DNA of 64,000 bases from Neofusicoccum parvum. Lineage: Eukaryota > Ascomycota > Dothideomycetes > Botryosphaeriales > Botryosphaeriaceae. The position numbers were made by a program, and so were the translations under genes. The notes beneath the pieces are model-generated. The model was not told where the DNA came from. It saw only the letters and a program-made list of their open reading frames with translations, and made no database searches. The stretch covers positions 1,426,001 through 1,490,000 of the forward strand of contig CP087208.1 in assembly GCA_020912385.1 (NCBI GenBank), read 5' to 3'. Shown here one piece after another: positions 23,996 through 33,492 of the stretch; within the stretch, counting starts at the first letter, position 1, and the number at the start of each line of letters is the position of its first letter.

Positions 23996-25205
23996 ATGAA
24001 GGCCTCTCTCTCGTTCGCCGCGGCGGCGCTCACCACGGCGGCGGCGTGCCAGGACTCGCGGCCGTACTCGACGTGGATGTCGGACTCGTTCATGCTGAAG
24101 GACATCGAGCCGGACAACCACTACACCAACGCGGTGCTGTACCGCGCCGTCGACCTGGTGTACAAGGCGTCGGGCAACGAGACGTACTTCTCGTGGATCA
24201 AGGAGCAGGTGGACGCGGTGGTCAGCGACAACGGCACCATCGCGGGCTGGCCGGCCGACAAGGACTCGCTCGACGACATCCTGCTGGGCCGCAACCTGCT
24301 GGAGCTGTACGGCCAGACCAACGAGACCAAGTACAAGACGGCCGCCACCAACCTGCGCCTGTCGCTCGACAAGCACAAGCGCACGCCGGCCGGCGGCTTC
24401 TGGCACCGCGACCCCACCTACCCCAACCAGATGTGGCTGGACGGCATCTACATGGCCGACGTCTTCTACGCCCAGTACACCGCCGCCTTCGAGCCGGCCA
24501 ACACCACCGCCTGGGACGACGTGCTGCTGCAGTTCTCGCTGATCGAGCAGCACCTGCGCAACGCCACCTCCAACCTGCTCTACCACGGCTACGACGAGCT
24601 CAAGGCCGCCGTGTGGGCCGACCCCGTCACCGGCGCGTCGCCGCACGTGTGGAACCGCGCGCTGGGCTGGTACGTCATGGCGCTGCTGGACGCGCTCGAC
24701 TACTTCCCGGCCGACCACGCCGGCCACCAGCAGCTGCGCGACTGGTACGTCGCCGCCGCCGACGGCGTCGTGGCCGCCCAGGACCCCGAGACCGGCGGCT
24801 GGTGGCTGGTCATGGACGAGCCCTACCCCGGCATGGCCGGCAACTACATCGAGAGCTCCGGCACCGCCATGTTCACCTACGGCCTGCTCAAGGGCGCCCG
24901 CCTCGGCTACGTCGCCGGCGAGAAGTACACCGCCCCCGCCGAGAAGGCCTACCAGCTCATGGTCAACGAGTTCGTGGCTCAGAACGCCACCGGCGGCATG
25001 CTGAACTGGGAGGGCACCGTCGAGGTCGGCAGCCTGAGCGGCAATGCTTCGTACGAGGTGAGTTTGTGCCGTTTCTGCCTTTCTGAATGCTCAACTGACC
25101 GCTTCCTGCCAGTACTACATCGGCGTCCCGCTTGCCGAGAACGACCTCAAGGGTGCCGGTCCGTTCATCTACGCCTCCCTGGAGTACGAGGCCTTCAAGG
25201 CTTAG
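23996..25205 (+). CDS. Secreted unsaturated rhamnogalacturonyl hydrolase (GH105)
   Basis: A glycoside hydrolase family 105 enzyme, which removes the unsaturated uronic residue left at the non-reducing end by pectin or rhamnogalacturonan lyases. It therefore completes rhamnogalacturonan-I breakdown. Exons are 23996-25057 and 25113-25205 (intron GTGAGT..CAG, 55 nt), giving 384 residues, normal for the family. Residues 1-18 are a signal peptide, so the enzyme is secreted. The WHRDPTYPNQMWLDGIYM region contains Asp149, matching the catalytic Asp of family members. WNRALGWYVMAL and YIESSGTAMFTYGL are the conserved alpha6/alpha6-barrel blocks. The coding sequence is strongly GC3-biased, so an antisense frame of 249 residues overlaps it. 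Confidence 0.92.
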
Positions 25206-25799
25206 AGAGCCGTTTAATCGGAGATGCTGTACATATGTTGACGTTTCGACCTTCACTGTCTAAATTTTTTGAACGAAAAGATTCTGTAAAAGACGAGAAA
25301 GCCTCCGCGTGACTTGCTTGACCCAAGTGACCAATCACATCTATTTATAACACCCCGTCTCGTGTTGCTGACCAAGATGCTGCAACGGAACGGAGTGGAC
25401 CCGTTTTGGTCCATATTTCCCGAAGGATCAATCACATGCCCCAATCACCGCCACAATAGATGACCAGTGTGGGTAGGCGGCTGTCGCGCTTGTGATTTGT
25501 TGCCCGCCTTGTCAGAGTTCGCGCTATCTAGAGGAGTGGTTGCGTATAGTACGGACATTAAGATTACGGTCGATCGATCCAAGCAGAAGACATTCGAGTG
25601 TGTACATGCCCCGGGTATACTGACCTGTGCAGAGAAAGAAAAAAAAACTCCGAGTCCGTTCTAATTCGTCGATCATCCCAAGTACGCCAATAGAGAAACC
25701 AAACCCCAAAACATTATAGAAAGAGAAACATACATGTCCCCTGAAAAGAAGAAAAATCGTAACCACAAAAACACAACACGAAGAAAACCCCCACCACCA
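25206..25799. other. Convergent 3' spacer
   Basis: AT-richer sequence between GH105 (+) and the low-complexity gene (-), with an A-rich stretch at about 25640. No gene is seen. Confidence 0.5.
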
Positions 25800-26756
25800 C
25801 TACAACCACCTCTCCAACCCCCCATACGGCGGAAACCCCCTCCTCCCGCTCCCATACCCCCCCACCCCCCTCCCATCCGCCCACTGCACCCTCCTCCCCG
25901 CCACCGGCCCCGCCGGCCTCTGCTGCTGCGCCGCCGCCGCCGCCGCCTGCTGCTGCTCCCTAAACGCCTGCCTCCGCACCCGCTCCAGCGCCTGGTTCGT
26001 CGCCGCCCTGACCGCGAACGCGCCCGGCTCGCCCGCCGTCATCGGCACCGTCCCGTACGCCACCGGTCCGCGGTGCGCGTACGCGTATCCCCCGCCGACG
26101 TCGACCGGCGCCTCGCCCCGCCGCGCCCCCCCGCGCCGCGCCGACGTGTTGGGCCGCGCGTGCGGCCGCGGCGGCGACGCGTGGTGCGAGCTGGACGAGC
26201 TGTACACCGGGCCGGTGCCATAGGTGTAGCCGGCGCGGGTGGGCAGGGGCCCGGTGGAGCGGCGGAGGGAGGGGTAGGCGTAGGCGTAGGGGTCTGGCGC
26301 CGCCGCGGCCGGGGAGCGGTGGTGGTGGGAGTGGTGGTGCGAGGTGCGGTGGGAGTGGCCGGGGTGGTGCAGGGCGCAGGAGGCGCAGGGGTGGGGGTCC
26401 GGGTGCGGGCGGGGTGGGCCGCGTTTGGTGCCGCGGCCTTGGAGCTTGGTGCGTGAGGAGGAGGAGTCGTGTTTGCTCTTGGTTTTGGGTTTCTTGGGGG
26501 AGGGGGGTGCGGCGGCGTGAGGGTGGGCGACGCGGACGCGTTTGTTGTTGGAGGTGGTGGTGTAGTGGGCGTCGTTGCGGGAGTAGAGGGAGGAGGTTGC
26601 GGCGGGGCGGGGTGCGAGGAGGGGAGTGCCTTCGGCGGAGGTGTAGGAGGCTGGGCGGAGGCCGCGGCGGGGCGCGGACGTGTTGGCTTTGCTGGCCTTC
26701 TTCTTCTTCTTGCTGGAGGAGGTGGGTGGGGAGGGCCAGAACCAGCAGCACACCAT
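25800..26756 (-). CDS. Hypothetical low-complexity basic protein
   Basis: An uninterrupted 318-residue frame with an ATG start and no recognised domain. The N terminus is MVCCWFWPSPP followed by five Lys. The centre is rich in Ser, His, Lys, Pro and Arg, including an HHHSHHH-type stretch. The last 70 residues contain a possible helical segment (RAATNQALERVRRQAFREQQQ), poly-Ala/Gln and an Arg/Gly tail ending ERWL. Such composition suits a disordered, possibly nucleic-acid-binding protein. Two other frames are open over the same DNA because of its GC bias, so the coding frame is less certain than elsewhere. Transcript evidence would decide it. Confidence 0.5.
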   Translation of the reverse strand: MVCCWFWPSPPTSSSKKKKKASKANTSAPRRGLRPASYTSAEGTPLLAPRPAATSSLYSRNDAHYTTTSNNKRVRVAHPHAAAPPSPKKPKTKSKHDSSSSRTKLQGRGTKRGPPRPHPDPHPCASCALHHPGHSHRTSHHHSHHHRSPAAAAPDPYAYAYPSLRRSTGPLPTRAGYTYGTGPVYSSSSSHHASPPRPHARPNTSARRGGARRGEAPVDVGGGYAYAHRGPVAYGTVPMTAGEPGAFAVRAATNQALERVRRQAFREQQQAAAAAAQQQRPAGPVAGRRVQWADGRGVGGYGSGRRGFPPYGGLERWL

Positions 26757-26772
26757 GATTGAGGGGATGGTG

Positions 26773-26875
26773 TGGCAGTGGAGTGCCCTTCAGAGATGTG
26801 GTGATGGTGAGTTGGCAGTGGAGTGCCCCTCAAAGATGTGGTGGCAGTGGAGTGCCTTTCAGTGGTGTAGTGATA
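26773..26875. repeat. Three-copy imperfect minisatellite
   Basis: The unit TGGCAGTGGAGTGCC followed by a T/C-A-G-rich segment starts at 26773, 26813 and 26842 (spacings 40 and 29). It lies just upstream of the low-complexity gene and may affect its promoter region. Confidence 0.75.
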
Positions 26876-26890
26876 GTGATGTGCGTGATC

Positions 26891-27268
26891 TCAAGCTTCG
26901 GCGCGAGAGCGGGTCTTGGGGTGGAATGGAAGACAGCGCTTGTTCTGCACGTCGTCCTGCTGCTCTTGGTTTTCCTGCGGAGGAGACTCAGGGAGAGAGT
27001 GCTGCTGCGGCGGGGGCTGCCTCTTGTGGAGGCGATTGCGCTTGTGGGCGGGAGGCAGACAGCTCCTCGGCTGAGCGTCGCCCTCGTCCTCCTCTTGCGC
27101 TTGCTTCTTCTGCCCTCCCGAGAACAGGGCGCACCGCCGATTGGGCTGTTGGGGCTCGTCCTGCGGCGGGTGTTTGGGGCAGCAGCAGTAATACACGCAG
27201 GGCGAAACACACTCCCAAACGAGCACAGCGGTTTTGACAATCCTGAGAAGCTCAGCAAGAGGTATCAT
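26891..27268 (-). CDS. Possible small membrane protein (hypothetical)
   Basis: A 125-residue frame with an ATG start. Its N-terminal hydrophobic segment (about residues 8-28) is followed at once by a Cys cluster (YYCCCP), then a Gln/Glu/Pro-rich hydrophilic tail. The organisation of one helix plus palmitoylation-like cysteines is plausible for a small membrane-anchored protein. There is no family match by eye, and the DNA is GC-rich, so chance is possible. Confidence 0.3.
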   Translation of the reverse strand: MIPLAELLRIVKTAVLVWECVSPCVYYCCCPKHPPQDEPQQPNRRCALFSGGQKKQAQEEDEGDAQPRSCLPPAHKRNRLHKRQPPPQQHSLPESPPQENQEQQDDVQNKRCLPFHPKTRSRAEA

Positions 27269-28269
27269 TTCGGGCGGCTCGAATTGGACGAGAAGAGAAA
27301 GACCTTACAACGAGGCGGCCAACAAGTGAAGGGGAAGCTCATGTAGGACAGAGAAAAACGAAAGCTGCAAAGGGCCGGCAACGACGCGTGCGGCAAGCCC
27401 TCAAATACGCCTGACCCGGCGCCTCGCCGTCTGTTCACGCTTCCTGCTTGCCAGAGACCGCAGCGGGCTCGCATCTGACCGGGCCCAGCGAGTGACCAGG
27501 CGTGTCGCGCAGGGGCGGCGAGCCTTCCCACGAGCACCCAAGTCAGCACACCGGAGGGGCGCGCGGCGGGAGCGTGAGCGGGCGCTGCTCACAGCAGCTT
27601 GGGGGCGGGGGCGCGCACCGGGATGGGAATGACCATTTTGCATGACCCGGCCGCGGGGACGAACGTGATTAAAACGGGCGCGCGGCGACGGCGAGCGACG
27701 ACTGAGTTTTGAGGCGGACATCTCGTGGGCCGGCTGAGCAGAAGATGGTGGTGACGCTCCTTGTCATGGTGGGCCGCCATGTCCCATGTGATGGCGCTCG
27801 TGATCACTTTGGCTGCAGTGCCGCCCTCCCGCCCAGCCGTTCCTGCAAGCGCTGCGTCATGCCCGCCGCGACCAGAAGCAGGAACCCGCAGGAAGAGCAG
27901 CAACAGGCGAGTGCGCCGCCCGGGCGAGACCGCCTGGCCAGCCAAAAGCAAGCAGCCCGGCCGCGCAGCCCTTGGGGGCCGCCGGCCAGCCAGTGGCGCG
28001 CACGCGGCAGCGTGGTGGTGGCTGGCTGCTGCGGTCCGCCCCCGCCGGCTGCACCCACACCCCCGGGCCAGCCTGCAGACAGTGGGCGCGCCCGATACGC
28101 GCGGGAGACGGTCCGAATGGGGCGCAACTGGACGGTGGCAGGACAGTAACAGCAGCTGGTATCTAGATCTCTGGTCTATCTCGTGCTCAGGGCGCCTAGC
28201 GCCGGACGCCGTCCAAGGAAAATGCTTACATCCAACCCCCGCCGCCCTCTCCCAGCGCGATCGCCGCCC
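27269..28269. other. Intergenic region, GC-rich
   Basis: About 1 kb downstream of the NAD kinase. The frames here are shadows of base composition. I see no gene. Confidence 0.5.
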
Positions 28270-30273
28270 TCAAACCGCCCAGAACCCGCTCCCTCGCCGC
28301 GCCGGGCTGCCGTTTCCCGCCGACGACGTCGCCGCGCTGTACCCCGAGTCCCTGCCCGGGTCCTCGTCGTCGATGTCGATGTCGAACTTGTCCGCCGCGC
28401 CCGCCCCCGCGCCCTGCTCGTCGCCCGCGTCCCACGCCTTCTGCTGCGCGCCGCGCGTGTTCCAGCGCAGCGTGCGCCCGAGGCTGTCGAACCACTCGGT
28501 CGGCCGGCTGAGCACCGTCGGGAACGGGTACTGCGACGCCGCGATCGTGACGTGGTCGCCCTGCCGCAGCTCCACCCGGCCCTTGCCGTCGAACGCGCAG
28601 TACGCTGTGGCCCGGCTGTTGCGCGGCACCGCCACGCGCAGCAGCATGCTGTCGCTGAGCACCATCGGCCGGAACGACAGCGTGTGCGGGCAGATGGGCG
28701 TCAGCAGGATCGCCGGGATGTCGGGGTGCACCAGCGAGCCGCCGGCCGACAGCGAGTAGGCCGTGCTGCCCGTGGGCGTCGAGAAGATGCAGCCGTCGGC
28801 CTGCACGATCGTGAGCAGCTCGTTGTCGCCGTACAGCTCGAGGTTCGACACGTACGGGCTGGGCCCGCGGTCGATGACCAGCTCGTTGAGCACCTCGTAC
28901 TGCTCGGCCTCCAGGTGCGCCGGCGAGTCGGCGTCGGCCGGGTCATGGCTTGGGTTGGCGCGGTAGACGGTGCAGGTGAAGCGCATGCGCAGGTTGACGC
29001 GCATGCCGGCGTCGCCCATGACGCGCGACAGCTGCTCCTTATAGCTCTGGAACTCGAAGTTGGTGAGGAAGCCCAGGCTGCCCAGGCTGAACGACAGGAT
29101 GGGCGGCACGATGCGCTGGAACAGCCAGCTGGTGTACAGCACCGTGCCGTCGCCGCCCAGCGTCAGCACCAGGTCGAACTTCTCGGGCATGGCTAGGCAC
29201 AGCTCGGGTGTCCAGTAGCGCAGCATGGCGCCGAAGCGCTCGTCCTTGGCCAGCAGGCCGGCGGCGTCGAAGCGGCGCGAGTTGCGCAGCTTGTTGTCGA
29301 CGTAGACGTTGACGCCGACGTCGCGGTCGTGGCGCGGCGTGGCCAGCAGCCAGGCGGCCAGCTCGCGGGTCAGGTCGACCAGCGTGTTGTCGCGGGCCTT
29401 GGTGACAATCATGATGTTCTTGACGGCAATCTTGACGGGGCGGCGCTGCAGCTGCTTGGACACCTCGCGCACGCCGGTGGCGGTCTGCAGCAGGCGCGAG
29501 TGCGACATGCCGTCGTCCTCGCGGATCTCGTCGAGCACCTTGTCGATGTTGACGGCGGCATCGAATTTCTTGTGGAAGAAGCACGGCGAGGCCAGCGCCG
29601 TGATGCGGCTGGCCGTCAGGCACTCTGGGTTCAGCGTCAGGTCGGCAATGGCGCCCGACAGGCGTTTCCGCGACAGGCCGGGGCGCGGCTCAGGCTCCTG
29701 TTCGCGGTCGCGGTTTTGCTGCAACAGGCCGTTGATGGACGAGGCAATGGACATGTTGGAGGTCGGCGGCGGACGCGACGCAAGAGCCTTCATGATGGTC
29801 TGGCGCGGCACCGAGTCGATGGACACAGCGTTCTTGCGATGTCGGCGCTCGCGGAACGACTTGTGGGGCCGCGGGTCGAGCGATGGAGGAGGGAAGGACG
29901 CGACGGGCGTTGCTGTCTCGTCGTCTTCTTGTATGAAGGCGTGCTCGGGGTTGGCCCTGGGCGTGTGTCCGCTTACATCCACGGACGGACTTATGAGTGG
30001 TGAGGTCGCAGGCTGGCTGTCGCAATTAAGGCTATCTCCGGAAGGCAGCTCGTACGCGGGCGACAGCAGGCGCTGGTGGCGGGCGGGTGTCGAGGCGCTC
30101 CTCAGCCGTGTGGTGTGCGGGAAGCGATGTGACTGAAGTTGTGATGGGCCATGGCGAGGGGCAGGCTCCGCGGCAGGGCGGCCGAGGGCGTCGTGGATGG
30201 ATAAAGGCGTGGGCTGCTGGAATCGACGGGCGTCCAGTGCGGAGCCGGGAGTTGTGTCGGGCTCGGGGGCCAT
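28270..30273 (-). CDS. NAD(H) kinase
   Basis: An ATP-NAD kinase that phosphorylates NAD (or NADH) to NADP(H), supplying reducing power for biosynthesis and oxidative defence. It is a single exon of 667 residues. The catalytic domain lies at about residues 265-600. It includes LTLGGDGTVLYTSWLF (GGDG motif near residue 371), ILSFSLGSLGFLTNFEF, the PTGSTAYSLSAGGSLVHP motif near 498, and PHTLSFRPMVL. The N-terminal 200 residues are Pro/Ser-rich and low in conservation, as in fungal cytosolic homologues. No mitochondrial presequence is evident. A 337-residue antisense frame over the gene is a composition shadow. Confidence 0.95.
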   Translation of the reverse strand: MAPEPDTTPGSALDARRFQQPTPLSIHDALGRPAAEPAPRHGPSQLQSHRFPHTTRLRSASTPARHQRLLSPAYELPSGDSLNCDSQPATSPLISPSVDVSGHTPRANPEHAFIQEDDETATPVASFPPPSLDPRPHKSFRERRHRKNAVSIDSVPRQTIMKALASRPPPTSNMSIASSINGLLQQNRDREQEPEPRPGLSRKRLSGAIADLTLNPECLTASRITALASPCFFHKKFDAAVNIDKVLDEIREDDGMSHSRLLQTATGVREVSKQLQRRPVKIAVKNIMIVTKARDNTLVDLTRELAAWLLATPRHDRDVGVNVYVDNKLRNSRRFDAAGLLAKDERFGAMLRYWTPELCLAMPEKFDLVLTLGGDGTVLYTSWLFQRIVPPILSFSLGSLGFLTNFEFQSYKEQLSRVMGDAGMRVNLRMRFTCTVYRANPSHDPADADSPAHLEAEQYEVLNELVIDRGPSPYVSNLELYGDNELLTIVQADGCIFSTPTGSTAYSLSAGGSLVHPDIPAILLTPICPHTLSFRPMVLSDSMLLRVAVPRNSRATAYCAFDGKGRVELRQGDHVTIAASQYPFPTVLSRPTEWFDSLGRTLRWNTRGAQQKAWDAGDEQGAGAGAADKFDIDIDDEDPGRDSGYSAATSSAGNGSPARRGSGFWAV

Positions 30274-32418
30274 GATTACGGATTATGCGCTGTTGCCGAG
30301 AAGCGAACGCCCCACAACACGCCGGATTTCCCGCGCTTCCGATTGCACCGCTGCGCTCTCGCTGATTCGCGCACCTTCTGTGACGGGCGCCGAACCTGCA
30401 GGTCGTGCCTGACGCCGTGCAGTGTGCCTGTTGCCGTGCTGTGCGTGACGCCGGCTGATGCGCGTTGACGCAGGTGCTGCAGCGCGATGAGATCCAGTCC
30501 CAGGGCCGCAGAGAACGAGCGTCGGGCTGACCGCGGGCAGAGACAGGCTGACCGAGGCAGGAGGTGAGCTGACTGAGCAGGCTGACTGCGCAGGCTGGCG
30601 AAGGGCTGGCTGGGGGGTCGACAAGAGTCCTGCTCGGTCTGCGCGGTGAGAAAACGACAATCTACGTCGAAGATGTGTACAAGAAGAGAACGGAGGGCGG
30701 CCTGAAGCAGCGGACAAAGGGCGGCCGGCTGGGCCTCTTAACCCAGCACAACAACAAGGAGCCGGCGAATGAGGCTGGAGTGGGGACGTCTCACGGCGGC
30801 TCGTGGAGGGCGAAAAGCCTCAAGGTACTTTGACACCGGACCTGCCTCAGGAGCGGCACGCCCCATTTCGGCCTCTCTCCCCCATCCAAGCTTCCACCAA
30901 GCTTCTCCAAGACCGTCGCGAGCGTCGGAGCCGGTCTATTTCGGACACGCGAGATGGCATCGACACGAGAAAGGGCTGCCGACGCCGCTCTGGTGCTGCG
31001 TCTCCGCGCTATATGAGGCCCCGCCGCCCGCGGAATGAAGGCGCAGCTGCGCTACCCGAGCTCGTGCATGCCGCCGCGGCTCAGGGGCTCTGGCACGCAC
31101 CGGTGTGGCGTCCAGAGCGGCGTCCAGATTGCCAGATCTCGCTGGCGCGATAAGCCAGACTGTCGCCGCTCCCAGCTACCAGGACGCCATGAGACGTCTC
31201 AGCCGCGTCGATATTCCTGCAACAACACCACGCCAAGCACGGACACTCCCGCCTTGGACGGCGACGGTGGCACGTGGAGCCCGCGGCTGCCCGGCTAAGA
31301 CGGCGGGGGTCTAGCCTGCTGAGACTGCTGGAGCCGGAGCATCAAACACCACCAGCCTGTTGCCAAATGCGCTCGCTGCTCCCCCGGTGCTCACTGGCTT
31401 GGGGCGCATATCGACGCCGCCCTTGGACAATCTTGTCCCACTCCTCAGCCCACGTTTTCTGGGCGCGCCTCTATCTCGCCCACTTGTGCGCCACAACGGC
31501 CCCGGCTCGGTCATGGAAGAGGCGTCTTGAGGACCGCGATGTTTGAGACCGGCCACCGTCGCCAAATGCGCGCGGAAAAGACGGCGAAAATGAGGCCATA
31601 TGAGGTCTTATCGCCTGCGGCCAAGAGGCCTCGCTCGCCGACGACAAGCAAGCACGCGTTTCGCCCTGGGTCACAGACGGCCACGACGGCAGCTAATGGC
31701 AAATGCGGGGCCGACGGCGCGTCCGAGCGGGTGCGGAGGATGTGAAGCGCGGAGAAGGGCGTCTTCTCTCTCGTCTGTCTCTTGCACACATCGCGGCTGC
31801 GGTGCTTATGCGGCTCGTGGGCGGCTCACTTATACTTTGCTCGCGGTAACGCAAATTGTAATGGTGCTTGGCAGTTTCCAGTTTCCAGATTGCGATTCCC
31901 GCGCCGTTTGCTGTCGAGAAGGGAAAAGACTCTGCTTTGAGTTTGCGCAAACGGCGGGAACCTGGATGCTGGTGTGGCTAGAGAGCGCTGGCAAGGGGCT
32001 CTGCGCAGAAACGCAGGTGCTGCTGCGGCGCATGCATGATGCAGGCCCATGACACCAGCAAGGTTTCAGCGTCGCATCTGCCATCGAATCTGCGCTGTCC
32101 AGGTGCGCCACACCAATGACGTCGCGGCGAGAGGCGGCGCGCCCAAGACAGCAAAGGGCGCGACTTTGGGCCGGGCTGGGCTGGCGCAATTCTGCACCAA
32201 AGTGCGGGATGATCCGCGCCACTGCGTAAGTCTTGGCAAAAGCCTGCTTTCGGTGGCACACCTACGTCATACATCGTCTTCACATGGCAGTCGCGGGGCA
32301 CTTAAAATGCCCCTCGCAGCCCCGCCATGACTCTCCTTCTCCATCAAACAAACGCCCTCAAGCAAACAACAGCACCCACTCAAAACAAATTCTCACTATC
32401 TTCTTCTACCATTCCACC
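30274..32418. other. Divergent intergenic region
   Basis: A 2.1-kb space between the NAD kinase (-) and CsbD-like (+) start sites. Many short frames exist, but none has motifs. Both promoters should lie here. Confidence 0.5.
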
Positions 32419-33003
32419 ATGTCTGACAAGAACACCTCCACCCTCCAGTCGTACGTCGACTCTGCCACCAGCGCAGTGCAGTCTGCCGTCGGCGCCATCA
32501 CCGGCAACCCCGCCGACCAGGTATGTCCACCGGTCCCCTCACCCAGCCAGCCGCCCACCCGCTAACACCCCTCGCAGAAGCAGGCCGACGACAAGAAGGC
32601 CGAGGCCGAAGCCAAGCACGACCTCTCGCACGCCAGCGCCAAAGCCGGGCCCTTCACCGTCTCGTCCTCGGGCGTCGCCAAGGACGACCCGAACCGCACC
32701 GAGGGCTCGTGGAACCAGACCGTCGGCTCGGGCAAGGAGACGCTGGGCAACCTGATCGGCAACGAGACCCTCAAGAAGGAGGGCGCGCGCCAGAACCAGG
32801 AGGGCAAGGGCCAGGAGGCCCAGGGCCAGCTGAACGACCTCGGCCAGGGCATCTCGGACCGCGTCAGCGGCACCGTCGGCGGCGCTATCGCCGGTCTGAC
32901 GGGCAACGAGAAGGCGAAGGCCGAGTACGAGAAGCAGCACGATCATGGCAAGACGGCTCAGCGTGGTGTTGAGGCCGATCTGGACAAGCAGGCTAACGCT
33001 TAG
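32419..33003 (+). CDS. CsbD-like stress-response protein
   Basis: A small hydrophilic protein of 175 residues. Exons are 32419-32520 and 32578-33003, with an intron GTATGT..CAG of 57 nt and a CTAAC branch site. The core has the CsbD-like pattern GSWNQTVGSGKETLGNLIGNE, with Gln/Gly/Lys-rich repeats (QNQEGKGQEAQGQLNDLGQG). A glycine-zipper-like SGTVGGAIAGLTG and a charged tail follow. Fungal homologues are often named mismatched-base-pair and cruciform DNA recognition protein. In bacteria CsbD is a general stress protein. A role in stress tolerance is inferred from the family; biochemical function is unclear. Confidence 0.85.
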
Positions 33004-33492
33004 ATGCGTTGCGGCTGCGTGATGATTACGATTACGATTTTGTAGTTTATACCCTGAATCAGATTCACTTCAGCTTTCCCCAAGACGTGCTCAGTATCAC
33101 ACGAAGAATGTAACATATCATGCATACCTTCATAAAATCCACCCATATGCACCATGTTACACTGTGCAAGGCTGAGGCCTGCAAGTCTCAGCACTTTTGA
33201 GTATCACAACATGATATTCCAGCAAGAAACTCTTTCAGTTTGGTTGTACCACGCTCATGAGCTGAACTTTGAGGCAGTATCACAGCCTTTATTTTTAGGA
33301 TTGCAGTAGCACAAGTTATGGCAGTGTTTCTACACACAGCCGTATATGAGCTACTGGCTGCAGTACATATAAACCACAGCCTCATCTCGGCACAATTTAA
33401 CATTACCTTCTCATCACTTCTTCTCAGATGAACAGAACATTCAACGACGCCCGATTTTAAGGAGACTCTCAAGGATCTCGTGATTCTTCACC
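33004..33492. other. Intergenic region
   Basis: AT-richer 490-bp spacer holding the promoter of the DUF6536 gene. Composition changes here from GC-rich to moderate. No gene is seen. Confidence 0.5.

Noticed and set aside
23978..24727. 249-residue minus-strand frame opposite GH105
   Set aside because: Antisense shadow in a GC3-biased gene.
28183..29196. 337-residue plus-strand frame opposite the NAD kinase
   Set aside because: Composition shadow of a GC3-rich gene. It lacks motifs and is Arg/Ala/Val-rich as antisense frames of such genes are.
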